64,000 nucleotides of DNA, from contig NC_081410.1 in assembly GCF_030272615.1 (NCBI RefSeq), positions 258,649,533 through 258,713,532 on the forward strand. The letters run 5' to 3'. Under the pieces are notes generated by a model. The model had not been told where the DNA came from. It made no database searches and saw nothing but the letters and a program-made list of their open reading frames with translations. This document shows positions 1 through 10,665 of the stretch, in pieces; position 1 is the stretch's first letter, and the number at the start of each line of letters is the position of its first letter. The translations under genes were made by a program, and so were the position numbers. Source of the stretch: Cryptomeria japonica. Its lineage: Eukaryota > Streptophyta > Pinopsida > Cupressales > Cupressaceae.

Positions 1-433
1 ATCATCAGAACTCTAGGACAGGGCCTTGTTTGAATTTACACTTACATGAGATATGAGTGTCAGGCCTCCTATCAACTGTAAGAGGCTGAAGGATCCTAGG
101 AAAACTTGGATGTTGGAGCAGTGGCAAAACAAGCGGGGTAGACAAAGTTGCATTGGGCACCACCTACGTGTGCAACATATTAAGTGGTCAAGATAGGGGA
201 GGCATGCCCAACAAAGAAGTGATAAGAGGAGGCTCTAGGGAAGGAGTGATGAAGAATTGAACCCACTTAGGGGGAGGTTGATCGGGCCACACCAGCGGAC
301 TGTAAGGCAGCGTCATGCTCTCAAGCTGAGGCCCGTTGAAAATGTTTACGTTCTTACGTACATTGGTTCCAATGGAGGTGGGGACCACCAACCGAAGCCT
401 GAGAGGACTAAGGAGCATCGTGCTACATCAAAA
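1..433 (-). mobile_element. Fragment of minus-strand gag-pro element, linker region (copy B)
   Basis: This stretch aligns by eye over its whole length with 8253-8775, at roughly 85-90% identity, apart from about 95 bases at 8535-8629 that are absent here. In the downstream copy it continues a recognisable minus-strand retrotransposon gag-protease region, so I read it as the same proline-rich linker from another copy of that element. The minus frame at 418-188 shows a Pro/Ser/Val-rich peptide (PPLITSL, VVPTS) with no catalytic motif. Homology probably extends upstream of base 1. It ends where the chromovirus 5' LTR begins. Family membership is inferred from the downstream copy. Confidence 0.6.
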
Positions 434-1968
434 ATCTATTCATGACCTTGAGGATGAAGAATAGGATCATTAGGATGTGTTAGTGTGTCTTATATTTTAT
501 GTATGCAAATAAACCCCACCATGTAAAGCCCATGTCACCAATTAGGCAATTTGAGAAGCCAATTGGGACAATGTGGTAAAAAGGGGTAATAGATGGTTTA
601 GATTCATGTTTAAAAGGTTTTTAGACATGTTTTGTGTGTGTTTGGTTGGTCCATGTGTGTGGATCCCAACCTTAGGAAATATGACAACTTTGTGAGCAAA
701 ATTGCAAAAATGCAACTTTTGAGTGCAAAAGTGCAGCTTTTTGTAATTTGGTTAGGGAAGCCTTTCAATGGCTCCAATCTACTCCAAATTTTAGTGGGAA
801 ACCATTGGAGAGTTGTATAATCCTTGTGGGCTCGATTCCCAAGGGGGTTGTTGTTGGAGTTGGAGTTTGTGAAGTAATAATACTCAAAACTATTCAATTT
901 TCCCAAAAAATCTGAGTTTGCAGGTGTTGTACGTGACTGTACTGATTGAATCGAATCCCACCATCCACGAAGTAGATAGGAAGATGAAATAGTTTTCTTT
1001 TGGTGTTGGTTTGAGGTCTTAATTGTTCGGGAGTAGAGATAAACCTTAATTCTACTGACCGCAACCCAGAAATCTAGGGTTTGGAGAGGGTTTTGAACCA
1101 AGATGGCTTTATCTTGCACCCCGGTTCATTAGAAGACTCTTCCTTTGGAGGGATGTAGGATAAGCCTTTTTATTTTAGTGTTTTCATGTTTTTTTGCAGG
1201 GAAGCTTTTGTTGTGTGGAGAAATGATCAGATTTAGGTAGGCATCTCTATGTGACTACCTAGGACAAGTTTTAGGACAATCATCATAAATTGTCTTGGCG
1301 ATGGATTCCAAGCATACAACCCTGGAATTATAATTTTCTTACCACCCCCCACATGCCCATTAAGGTAATTCTTCATTTGGTCTACCATTAGAGGTAGTTG
1401 CTTTGGAAAATAGGGCTAATTGCCCCTATTAGGTCTCTTAGCCTCTGAAGGAGCAGACCTTATATTTACAGATCTGACCAAACAATTTTGGGAATTTGTA
1501 TATCTTCCAAAAGGGTGTTCGAAGTGCTAAGTTTTTTGTATGGGTGTGTGGAACATTTTTGGGTTAAGGCCAAAACACTAGTCTAGAAGGGCTACTAACC
1601 GGAGGGGTAAGTTTACAAAGGAGGTATAAGGATTTGATGCCCAAGATCAAAACCAGTGTTTGAAAGAGGTCTTAGATGTTTTGTGTTGACCAAATTCCAA
1701 ATCCCAAGGAGTGGGGATCATTGGTAAAGCTTGTTTGAAGAGTTGAAGCCTTTTACTCTTCTTACCGATAAAGCTTGACCGGTAAAGCCTGTTTGAAGAG
1801 TTGAAGCCTGTTACTCATCTTGAGTAGGCCTAAGACTAGGGAATATGTGTGTAGTTTCATCCAAGGTGTAGAGTCCTTCCTTGCAAGGCCCTTGTGAGTA
1901 TTTGAAGGGTCACTAGCCTAATATGATTTGGGCTTGCTATTAGGAGTTTTGGGTAGGCCTCTCCATCA
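428..1968 (+). repeat. 5' LTR of Ty3/gypsy chromovirus (terminus truncated)
   Basis: It matches 6697-8245 at about 95% by eye, from the segment around aggatcattaggatg to the terminal ggcctctccatca. It is followed two bases later by a tRNA-type primer binding site. The 3' LTR begins TGTAGGAGAATCTCATCA. Here only the CATCA part of that start is recognisable, so about 12 terminal bases are missing or replaced by flank. A 58-bp internal duplication lies at 1723-1821. Promoter elements were not identified with confidence. Confidence 0.88.
1723..1821 (+). repeat. 58-bp tandem duplication inside 5' LTR
   Basis: Two copies begin at 1723 and 1781, each opening with GGTAAAGC and containing TTTGAAGAGTTGAAGCC followed by a TACTC-TCTT segment. 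The second copy is incomplete. The same pair is present in the 3' LTR at about 8000-8098, so the duplication predates this insertion. Confidence 0.85.
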
Positions 1969-1970
1969 AG

Positions 1971-1987
1971 TGGTATCGGAGCCAAGG
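1971..1987 (+). promoter_or_regulatory. Primer binding site, initiator tRNA-Met type
   Basis: TGGTATCGGAGCCAAGG lies two bases after the LTR end. Plant elements primed by initiator tRNA-Met carry TGGTATCAGAGCC; this copy has one A-to-G change. It fixes the plus-strand orientation and marks the minus-strand DNA start. Confidence 0.85.
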
Positions 1988-2018
1988 AGTGTACTTTGGA
2001 ATAGAAGGAGAAGACAAG

Positions 2019-3347
2019 ATGTCAGAAGAAGATGGATCCCATGAGGCACCTTCCAGAATGACTAATGGAGAGTTGAATGTCTTGGTGAAGAAGCAGATGA
2101 TAGAAAGCAGAGCAGTTATGGCTGAGAATCAAGCCTTGATAAATGAGATAGGTTGGTTGAAGGACAAAGTGGAGAGGAGAGAGAAAGACTCTGGAGAAGA
2201 AGGGGATGAAGAGGAGATCCCTATGCATGAAGAACTAGAGGTACCTGTAAACCAGAGACCCCTGATGAGTGTCCTCAAGTCCATGGAGAGAAGAACGATG
2301 GATTTGAAGATGGATCTGCTAGTATTTGCAGGCAAGGTGGAGCCTGACACCGTGATGGAGTGGATAGACTCCTTGGACAATCTTTTTGAAAGTGAATACA
2401 TACTAGACCACTAGAGGGTGAAGATGGCCCAATCCAAAATGAAAGGGGCTGCACTAACTTGGTGGACTTTCATCCAAGATGAGAGGGTGAAAGAGGGAAA
2501 GAGAAGAGTAGCTACATGGAAGAAGATGATTGCTTTGGTGAAAGAAGCATATGTCCCAATGGATTACAATATCAAATTGCATAAGAGGAGGCAAAATTTG
2601 AAACAAAAGGAGATGGACGTGAGTTCCTATACTAAGGAGTTAATGAAGTTATGTGTGAGGACTAAGGTGAAAGAGAGTGAAGATGAGAAGGTGGCAAGGT
2701 ATCTCAATGGGTTGAGGTTTACAATCCAAGAAGAATTGAATCTCCACACCTCAGAGATAGTCCAAAAGTGCTTTCAATTGGCACTCAAGTTGGAGGAGAA
2801 TTTGAAGAGAAGGCATGATCAAAATGGTAGAGGTAAAGGAAGACAATAGAGAGGAGGAAGAGGCCCTTTCAGAGGCAAAGGATATGGTTTTGGTTATCAG
2901 GGAGACTCTAATCAAGAAGGCAATAGAGGAGAGAGCAGTTACAATCCAAAAGGAAACTTTAGCGGTAGAAGACCACCCTCTAGAGGGAGATCCCAAGGCA
3001 GAGGACCTCCTAGATGCTACAATTTTAATCAAGAAGGGCATATGTCCAATAGGTGTCCGGAGAAGGCTTCTAGCTCCATGGGAGAAAGAAGCAATTTGGT
3101 ACAGGAATATGATTATCAAAGTGTGGCAAGTGCAAGCACTTATCAAAGTATAAATGCTCCTGATAGCTATGCATATCCTGAAAGAGGAGAGGCTCTAATC
3201 ATGAGGAGAGTAGTAACCACCATGAAGGTACCTGACAAGAAGCCTACGCAAAGGAAATCTCTTTTCAAAACCACTTGCAAGGTAGGAAGAAAAGTATGCA
3301 AGGTTCTGATAGACTCCGGTTCCATTGAAATTTTTTTTATCACTTGA
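2019..3347 (+). pseudogene. Chromovirus gag and protease, broken by stops
   Basis: One reading frame runs from the ATG at 2019 to 3347, interrupted by TAG at 2412 and 2847 and ended by TGA at 3345. The central part (about 2400-2810) has the retrotransposon gag core, with GAALTWW, YLNGLR and an acidic/basic helical stretch. It is followed by an Arg/Gly-rich segment and a zinc-knuckle relic at about 3010-3060. There the pattern CYNF...GHMSNRC has Phe where the second Cys should be. The protease motif LIDSGS is at about 3307-3324. A run of eight T at 3331-3338 then shifts the frame, and the protease C-terminus continues in the pol frame. Gag would form the virus-like particle and the protease would mature the polyprotein. 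This copy cannot make either intact. Confidence 0.88.
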
Positions 3348-4965
3348 AATGGTAGAGAAGCTAAAACTTAGGAAGCTGCCTCACCCTTATCCCTATAAGG
3401 TTTCATGGCTCACCCAAGGTCAGCAAGCGGTGGTGGAAGAGAAGGCTTGGGTGGAGTTTTAGATTGGATGTTACAAGGATAGATTGCTATTTGACATAGC
3501 CAACATGGATGCATGCCATCTCTTGTTTGGGAGACCATTGCAGTATGACTTGAAAGCTCATCATGATGGGTTAAGGAACACCTACTCAATCACCAAGGAT
3601 GGTAAGGTGATAAAACTCTTGCCTCTAATAGAGGAAGAGGTGGAATCAAAAGGGAAGGATACAAGAGTGCTGATAGTAGAAGGTAAACAATTCATGAAGG
3701 AGATTGTAGAGAAAGGTGCAGTTTGCTATGCCCTCATGCCTAGTCCCAAGGTGACAAGGAAAGAGTAGTTTGCAAAAGAGAAAGAAGGAGGACCAAAACA
3801 CCTAGAACTGATAGTCAGACAGTTGCTAGATAAGAATCAAGGCATCATCTTAGATGGAATGCCAAGATCCCTATCACTGGTGAGGGACATCAGTCATTGC
3901 ATAGATCTAATCCCTGGATCTACATTGCCAAACAAAGTAGCCTACAAGCTCACCCTAGACCAAAATGCAAAAATGGCAAGACAGATTGAAGAATTGCTCG
4001 AATCAGGATTGATTGGCAAAAGTCTAAGCCCATGTGTAGTACCGACAGTCCTTGTACCTAATAAAGTAGGCACTTGGAGGATTTGTATAGACTCAAGAGC
4101 CATCAACAAGATAACCATCAAGTATAGGTTCCCAATCCCTACAGTAGAGGATTTGCTTGATTACTTAGGGAGTGTTAAATATTTTACAAAAATGGATCTA
4201 AAAAGTGGATACCATTAGATTAGAATAAGGCCAGGGGATGAATGGAAAACAACCTCTAAAACTAATGAGGGGTTGTATGAATGGAAAGTCATGCCATTTG
4301 GGTTGTCCAACACACCTAGTACCTTTATGAGGTTAATGAATGAAGTCTTGGTGGAATTCATAGGGAAATTTGTCATAGTATACTTAGATGATATCTTGAT
4401 ATTCAGTCACACAAGGGGAGAGCACCTCAAACACATAGATATGGTTCTCAAGAGGCTACATGAAGAGAAACTAATGATCAATTTGGAGAAGTGTTTGTTC
4501 ATGCAGGAAGAGATCATCTACTTGGGTTTTGTAATCTCGCAAGGTGAGTTGAAAATGGATCAAGAGAAGGTAAGTGCTATACTATCTTGGCCTACACCCA
4601 GAACTATGAATGATGTCCAAAGTTTCCATGGTTTAGCAAATTTTTATAGGAAGTTCATAAGAGGATTTAGTCATGTTTGTGCACCCATGCTTGACACCAT
4701 AAAGGGAGGAAAAAAGTGCAGGTTCAGTTGGACCAAAGAAGCAGATGATTCATTTAAGACATTGAAGAAGAAGGTTGTAGAACAACCAGTCCTTGCCTTA
4801 CTAGACTTCAACAAGATATTTCAGGTGGAATGTGATGCAAGACACATGTCCATTGGAGCAATACTCAGTCAGGATGGAAGGCCTATTTCTTTTTTCAGTG
4901 AAAAGCTAAATGATGCTAAGAAAAGATACTCATCTTATGACTTGGAGATGTATGCTCTAGTATAG
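3340..4965 (+). pseudogene. Chromovirus protease C-terminus and reverse transcriptase
   Basis: The pol frame lies one base off the gag frame and is read from about 3340, with TAG at 3460, 3766, 4216 and 4963. LLFGRPLQYD at about 3519-3548 is the protease C-terminal motif. RT motifs follow in order: a GTWRICIDSRAINK block at about 4069-4110, FPIPTVEDLLD at about 4130, and FTKMDLKSGYH ending at the TAG at 4216. [13 protein letters not shown] is at about 4288 and the catalytic YLDDILIFS at about 4381-4407. The thumb and connection and the start of RNase H ([14 protein letters not shown], about 4829) lie before the stop at 4963. The order protease, RT, RNase H, integrase is that of Ty3/gypsy. Key RT aspartates are present, but four stops make it inactive. 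Confidence 0.92.
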
Positions 4966-5346
4966 TCCTTGAAGAAGTGGAGGCACTATTTATTGCCTAA
5001 GGAGTTCATAGTGTTTACTGATAATCAGGCACTCAGTTTCATAAATAGTCAAGAGAAGCTTAATCACCGACATATGAATTGGGTAGAGACCCTACAAGGC
5101 TTTACATTTACCCTCAAACACAAGAAGGGAGTCAAGAACAAATTTGTTGATGTTTTGAGCAGAAGAGTCTTGACTGTAAACCAAATCAAGATGGAGAGTA
5201 TTGGTATTGATTCCTTGAAGAGTATGTATGTTGTTGATGACGATTTTGGAGAAATATACAAGGTATGTGAAACTTTAAGTGACCAGTATCATATTGAGTT
5301 TTCTGAGTTTCTGATACAAGATGGATTGTTGTTAAAAGGAGTGTAG
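4966..5346 (+). pseudogene. Chromovirus RNase H continuation
   Basis: After the TAG at 4963 the frame continues with a KKWRHYLLPKEFIVFTDNQA block, typical of the Ty3/gypsy RNase H domain, and then FVDVLSRR at about 5146-5169, close to the expected ADALSR end of the domain. A TAG at 5344 precedes the integrase. The segment would degrade the RNA strand of the RNA-DNA hybrid during reverse transcription. It is a direct continuation of the RT frame, not a separate gene. Confidence 0.88.
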
Positions 5347-6240
5347 TTGTGTGTTCCTAAATGTTCCATGAGGTTGAATATTATCAGGGAGAAGCATTGT
5401 GGAGCTATGGCAGGTCATTTCGATCTTGACAAGACTCTAGATCTTGTGAAGAGACATTATTTTTGGCCTAAATTGCAGGCAAATGTGAGAAATTTTGTGG
5501 AAACATGTGTCATATGTCAGAAAGTCAAGGGGAAGTCTACAAATGCAAGTTTATATCAGCCTTTACCCATTCCTTCTAGGCCATGGGAGAGCATACGTAT
5601 GGACTTTGTGTTGGGTTTGCCTAGAACAAGGAGATGATTTGACATTGTCTTTGTAGTAGTGGACAGGTTTAGTAAAATGGCTCATTTCTTGCCATGTAAG
5701 ACTTCTTGTGATGCATCATATGTTGCATACCTATTCTTTAAAGAGATAGTCCAGATACATGGATTTCCCCTGAACATTGTTTCAGATAGAGATGTGAAGT
5801 TCATAGGTCACTTTTGGAGGACTCTTTGGAAGAAGTTGGGAACTAACCTATCTTTCTCATCAACCTACCATCCTCAAATGGATGGGCAAAGTGAGGTTGT
5901 CAATAGGTCATTAGGAAACCTATTAAGGTGTTTAACAAGGCAACATGGAGAGAAGTGTGATAACATTTTGTCACAGGCATAATTCTCATACAATGACACC
6001 ATAAATACAAGTACAGGTAAATCTCATTTTTCAGATTGTTTATGGCATACACCCAAGGGGAGTGTTGGAGTTAAGAGATCTAACCAAAGAAGAAGCCATT
6101 AATGGAGATGGTGAAGCTTTTGGATCAGCCAGTAAAGAGGTGCATGACCAAGTCAAGTCTCATCTCCAACAATCTGTAGTGAAGTATAAAGCTCATGCTG
6201 ATAAGAAGAAGAGAGATGTATAGTTTAATGTTGGGGATTT
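5347..6240 (+). pseudogene. Chromovirus integrase (zinc finger and DDE core)
   Basis: The N-terminal HHCC zinc finger is visible: the His of EKHCGAMAGH, then HYFWPKL, then the Cys pair in ETCVICQK (about 5395-5520). The catalytic core follows, with the first Asp in RMDFVLGLP (about 5600), the second in IVSDRDVKF (about 5780) and Glu in GQSEVVNRSL (about 5887). All three DDE residues are retained. Breaks are TGA at 5635, TAA at 5980, a frame change between 5980 and 6220, and TAG at 6221. The enzyme would insert the cDNA into the genome; this copy is inactive. Confidence 0.9.
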
Positions 6241-6640
6241 GGTATGGGTACATTTGAAGAAGGAGAGACTACCGAAAGGCAAATACACCAAACTCATGCA
6301 GAGGAAGATTGGACCATGTCAGATAGTGAAGAAGTGTGGACAAAATGCCTATGAGATCCAACTTCCTCTTGATCTCGGATTATCACCTATTTTTAATGTG
6401 TGTTATCTTACACTTTTCAAAGATACTGACAGTGAAGATGAAGAACCAATGCAGGTTGCAGCAGATAATGACATTCCAAGGCAGGAATCACCTAAGTTGA
6501 GAAAAGTGATTGACACTAGAGTCACAAAGAAGACAAGGAACAAGGAGTACATTGAGTACTTGGTGGCTTGGTAGGATAAACCAAACTTTGAGGCAGTTTG
6601 GATGACAAGTGAGCAAATATCCAATCATGGTGCAGATTTA
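6222..6640 (+). pseudogene. Integrase C-terminus and chromodomain
   Basis: After the TAG at 6221 the frame has DLVWVHLKKERLP and KIGPCQIVKK, the GPF/Y-type integrase C-terminal module. It ends in a chromodomain: KVIDTRVTKK, then YIEYLVAW, a TAG at 6572, then KPNFEAVWMTSEQI. The YLVxW...P..E..W pattern is that of retroelement chromodomains, which target insertion to chromatin with particular histone marks. This places the element among the chromoviruses of Ty3/gypsy. The subclade (Reina, Galadriel, Tekay/Del, CRM or Tcn1) cannot be assigned without a tree. Confidence 0.82.
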
Positions 6641-6672
6641 CAAACCCTGATCTCAAGTGGGCTTGAGATCTC

Positions 6673-6690
6673 TTCTCCCAGGGAGTATGG
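6673..6690 (+). other. Probable polypurine tract of chromovirus
   Basis: CCCAGGGAGTATGG directly precedes the TGTAGG start of the 3' LTR. It is only moderately purine-rich, and position rather than sequence identifies it as the plus-strand primer. Confidence 0.5.
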
Positions 6691-8245
6691 TGTAGGAGAA
6701 TCTCATCAAAAAGATATTCATGAACCTGAGGATGAATACTAGGATCATTAGGATGTGTTAGTGTGTCTTATATTTCATGTATGCAAATAAACCCCACCAT
6801 GTAAAGCCCATGTCACCAATTAGGCAATTTGAGAAGCCAATTGGGACAATGTGGTAAAAAGGGGTAATAGATGGTTTAGATTCATGTTTAATAGATTTTT
6901 AGACATGTTTTGTGTGTTTTTGGTTGGTCCATGTGTGTGGATCCCAACCTTAGGAAGTATGACAACTTTGTGAGCAAAATTGCAAAAATGCAACTTTTGA
7001 GTGCAAAAGTACAACTTTTTGTAATTCGGTTGGGGAAGCCTTTCAATGGCTCCAACCTACTCAAAAATTTGGTGGGAAACCATTGGAGAGTTTTATAATC
7101 CTTTTAGGCTCGATTCCCAAGGGTCTGTTGTTGGAGTTAGAGTTTCTGAAGCAATAATACTCAAAACTATTCAATTTTCCCAAAAATTCTGAGTTTGCAG
7201 GTGTTGTACGTGACTGTACGGATTGAATCGAATCCCACCATCCATGGAGTAGATAGGAGGATGAACTAGTTTTATTTTGGTGGTGGTCTGAGGTCTTAAT
7301 TGTTTGGGAGTAGAGAGAAACCTTCAGTTTACTGACTGCAACCCGAAAATCTAGGGTTTGGAGAGGGTTTTGAACCAAGATGGCTTTATCTTGCACTCTG
7401 GCCCATTAGAAGACTCTTCCTTTGAAGGGATGCAGGATAAGCCTTTGTATTTTAGTTTTTTCATGTTTTTTTGCAAGGAAGATTTTGGTGTGTGGAGAAA
7501 TGAACAAATTTAGGTAGGCATCTCTATCTGACTACCTAGGACAAGTTTTAAGACAATCATCATAAATTGTCTTGGCAATGGATTCCAGGCATGCAACCTT
7601 GGAATTAGAATTTTCTTACTACCCACCACATGCCCATTAAGGTTATTATTCATTTGGTCTACCGGTAGAGGTAGTTACTATGGAAAATAGGGCTAATTGC
7701 CCCTATTAGGTCTCTTAGCCTCTGAAGGAGTAGACCTTATATTTATAGATTTGACCAAACAATTTTGGGAATATGTATATCTTCCAAAAGGGTGTCCGAA
7801 GTGCTAAGTTGTTTGTATGGGTGTGTGGAATATTTTTGGGTTAAGGCCAAAACACCGGTCTAGAAGGGCTGCTAATCGGAGGGGTAGGTTTACAAAGGAG
7901 GTATAAGGATTTGATGCCCAAGATCAAAACCAGTGTTTGAAAGAGGTCTTAGATGTTGTGTGTTGACCAAATTCCAAATCCCAAGGAGTGGGGATCACTC
8001 GTAAAGATTGTTTGAAGAGTTGAAGCCTTTTACTCATCTTATCAGTAAAGCCTGACTGGTAAAGCTTGTTTGAAGAGTTGAAGCCTATTACTCATCTTGA
8101 GTAGGCCTAAGACTAGGGAATGTGTGTGTAATTTCATCCAAGGTGTAGAGTCCTTCCTTGCAGGGCCCTTGTGAGTAGTTGAAGGGTCACTAGCCTAATA
8201 TGATTTGGGCTTGCTATTAGGAGTTTTGGGTAGGCCTTTGCATCA
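6691..8245 (+). repeat. 3' LTR of Ty3/gypsy chromovirus
   Basis: Begins TGTAGGAGAA and ends GCATCA. It pairs with 428-1968 at roughly 95% by eye, including the 58-bp internal duplication at 8000-8098. The element is therefore full-length, about 7.8 kb. The five bases after the LTR (acttg) do not match those before the 5' LTR, so no target-site duplication is visible. Confidence 0.9.
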
Positions 8246-9109
8246 ACTTGCGTTGTTAGAACTCTGGGACATGGCCTTGTTTGAATTTGTGCTTACACAA
8301 GATATGAGTTTCAGCCTTCCTATCAATCATAGGAGGCTGAAGGATCCCAGGAAAAATCAGATGTTGGAGCAGTGGCAAAATAGGTGGGGCATACAAAGCT
8401 GCATTGGGCACCACCTATGTGTGCAACATATGAAGTGGCCAGGATAGGGGAGGCATGGCTGACAAAGAAGTGATAAGAGGAGGCTCCAAGGAAGGAGTGA
8501 TGAAGACTTGCATCTGCTTAGGAGGAGGTTGATTGAAAGCCCCTAAAGCGGTAGGGAGCGAGACCGAGACAGATGCAGAGACAGGAGCAATTGAAGGGAT
8601 AGGCTCCAAAACAACAGCGCTGGGTATCAGGCCACACCACTGGACTGCAAGGTAGTGTCACACTCTTGAGATGAGGCCCATTGACAATGTTTATGCTCTT
8701 ACATACGTTGGTTCCAACGGAGGTGGGGACCACCAACTAAATCCTGAGAGGACTAAGGAGCATCTTGCTCCATAGGAGAGGCCTTCAAAACTATGTCAGG
8801 GACAGGAGAAGGCGCAAATGATGAGACAAGAGGTGCATCTTGGACAGGCACCACATTCACAACAACAAGTGCCCTACCTTGCTTCACTCGAGGAGCGATT
8901 GGAGGAATGGAGGGTGTCGACACAGGCTGTGATGAAGGAGAAAGCGAAGATGGTGGAACATGAGAAGAGAATTTTGTTTTCTTGTAATGAGAGGGCCAAG
9001 GAATATCGGCCATGATCGGGAGTTTGAAGGGAGGGCAGGCCACAAACTTCGACAACATGGGTGCCTTTCCCTTGGCTGCGCTAGGTGCAATCATAGGAAC
9101 AATAGACAC
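8246..9109 (-). pseudogene. Proline-rich linker of minus-strand gag-pro element (copy A)
   Basis: Downstream of the protease on the minus strand there is a Pro/Ser/Ala/Val-rich open stretch (9109-8753, with SSLSPSSQPVSTPSIPP) and then low-complexity sequence to 8246. It lacks RT motifs, although RT would be expected after the protease. The part from 8253 to 8775 repeats 1-433. About 95 bases at 8535-8629, near a multiple of three, are extra here and encode more Pro/Ser/Val-rich sequence, consistent with a tolerated linker indel. The chromovirus 3' LTR cuts the region off at 8246. No function is assigned beyond a spacer in a polyprotein. Confidence 0.6.
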
Positions 9110-9840
9110 CGCTGGAGGTTGTATAGTCCTAGGCGAACACAGAGGTCTGTTCGAGGGAGTAGGCTTAACTTCAACCTCTGATTATGAGGAGACATGAGGC
9201 ACTACCTTCTCCAAGACCGAAATCGATGGAGGAGGGGTCGATGCAAGAGGTGGCAATGAAACACTAGGCTGTATAGATGTATGGGCCAAATCCCCTGTCT
9301 TATATTGATAGTAAGCATGGTAGATTAAATTTCCATGGGGAAGCATGGGCCCCACTGGAGCAAGCTAAAAGTGGTCCAATGAAAATTCCCCATGGGCGAT
9401 CAGGGGTTGATATCCAGTGTCCTAGATGACATACACCATGTCCTCATGGGGGAATTTAAGACATTTATGGACAATTGAAGGGACTGCCTCCATGGAAATC
9501 AACCAAGGGATACCAAGCTTAAATCGAAAGAGGTATGACTTCGGATGATTAAGAATATAGAGGACACTGCCTTAGGCCCTATGCGAACTATCAAGGTGAT
9601 ACTACCCAAGGGGTAGACAAAAAACCCATCATGCGTCCTCAAGGTTGCGCGGAAATCATCATACACCGGCCTATGCCAACCATTCACAAAGAGAGTCTCT
9701 TCTGTGATAAAGTTGACTCTACTGGATGGGTCAACCACCACTCTTGTGATAGTTTGACCATTCAACTTGGTGGAGACATATAGGGGAGAAAGCTCTCCAC
9801 AATATGGGGCATCCAGAGGGGTAAATGACAATGACAAATT
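9110..9840 (-). pseudogene. Retropepsin-like protease of minus-strand Ty3/gypsy element
   Basis: Reading from 9837 downward, the frame has a beta-strand block KLNGQTITRVVVDPSSRVNF. The usual active-site D-S/T/N-G is replaced by D-P-S, so the motif is degraded or divergent. After a frame change near 9500 it continues as GIPWLISMEAVPS and VHKCLKFP, which match the C-terminal GRPWL..AVPS..H..LKFP block of plant Ty3/gypsy proteases. An in-frame stop follows near 9430. The family call is firm on these blocks. The lineage looks Tat-like from motif style, which is inference. Confidence 0.75.
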
Positions 9841-10665
9841 AGATACCTTCCCCTTCTAGTCTGGAGGTGTGCTAATGGGGGTGATGGTGACCATGTTCAC
9901 ATATGGACCATCATTCAAAGAAGGTTCAGATGCAAAAATTAAATTCACTAAGTGCGGAGGGAAGGGATCAATGAAGATCCGCAAGTGACTATTGGTTTTG
10001 TCAACGAACTTATTTGATTTGTGTTTTCACACATCCACCTTGATTGCACCACTGTCAATATGGTCTTGGACAACATGTCGAAGATGATAACATCACTCAG
10101 TGTCATGAGCAGGCACATGGTGATAATGGTATAACTTCAATCCATCATACCAACAGGGGTAGGGTCAACTATCAGACAATGGTTTAATTTCTGGAAGGGT
10201 GATGAGGTTGTCTTTCAACAACCACTGTATTATGCTCAAGTAAGAGTCATTCAACTTAGTGAAGACTCTATTTTGTTGCAGGGCTTGTGCAATAGCCGTC
10301 AAAGGAATAGCCACAATATTAGAGATGAATTTATTCTTTCAGGACCCATCCATGGACGTGCCTGCAAAGGACCCACCATGAGGGTTTGAAGAGGCATCTC
10401 CAAACTATGATACAATGTGCTGGTACTTAGTAAGAGAAGAGCACATGTTAGCGAAGTTCTGATATCAATTAAGGGACAATTTCTCCCTCAATATCAGCTA
10501 CAGATTACCGATAAATATTTGCAGATCACTATCTAGTACGGCAAAGGGGATCTTAGTGGAGATAGCTTGATACCTCGAAATGAAGTCTGTGATCTTCTCA
10601 TTAGGTTTCTGTTTACAATGAACAAGGTCAGCAATAGTGACCCTGCTACCAATGTTTGCCTGAAA
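9841..10665 (-). pseudogene. Gag C-terminal part with zinc-knuckle relic (minus strand)
   Basis: The minus strand between gag core and protease reads through several stops but keeps recognisable pieces. The Leu/Lys-rich helical end of gag (ITDFISRYQ, about 10600-10570) is followed near 10060-10140 by a HYHHVPAHDTECYHLRH segment and VVQDHIDSGAI. This has the His/Cys layout and following helix seen between gag and protease in this group of plant Ty3/gypsy elements. Multiple stops show it is dead. Confidence 0.6.

Noticed and set aside
610-1119. 169-codon minus-strand frame in the chromovirus LTR
   Set aside because: The 3' LTR copy (7396-7061) is shorter and shifted, and no domain is present. 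It is LTR sequence.
2412-6574. TAG-to-glutamine recoding or readthrough in the chromovirus
   Set aside because: TGA, TAA and frameshifts are also present, TAG is spread through every domain, and methylation-driven C-to-T change is simpler.
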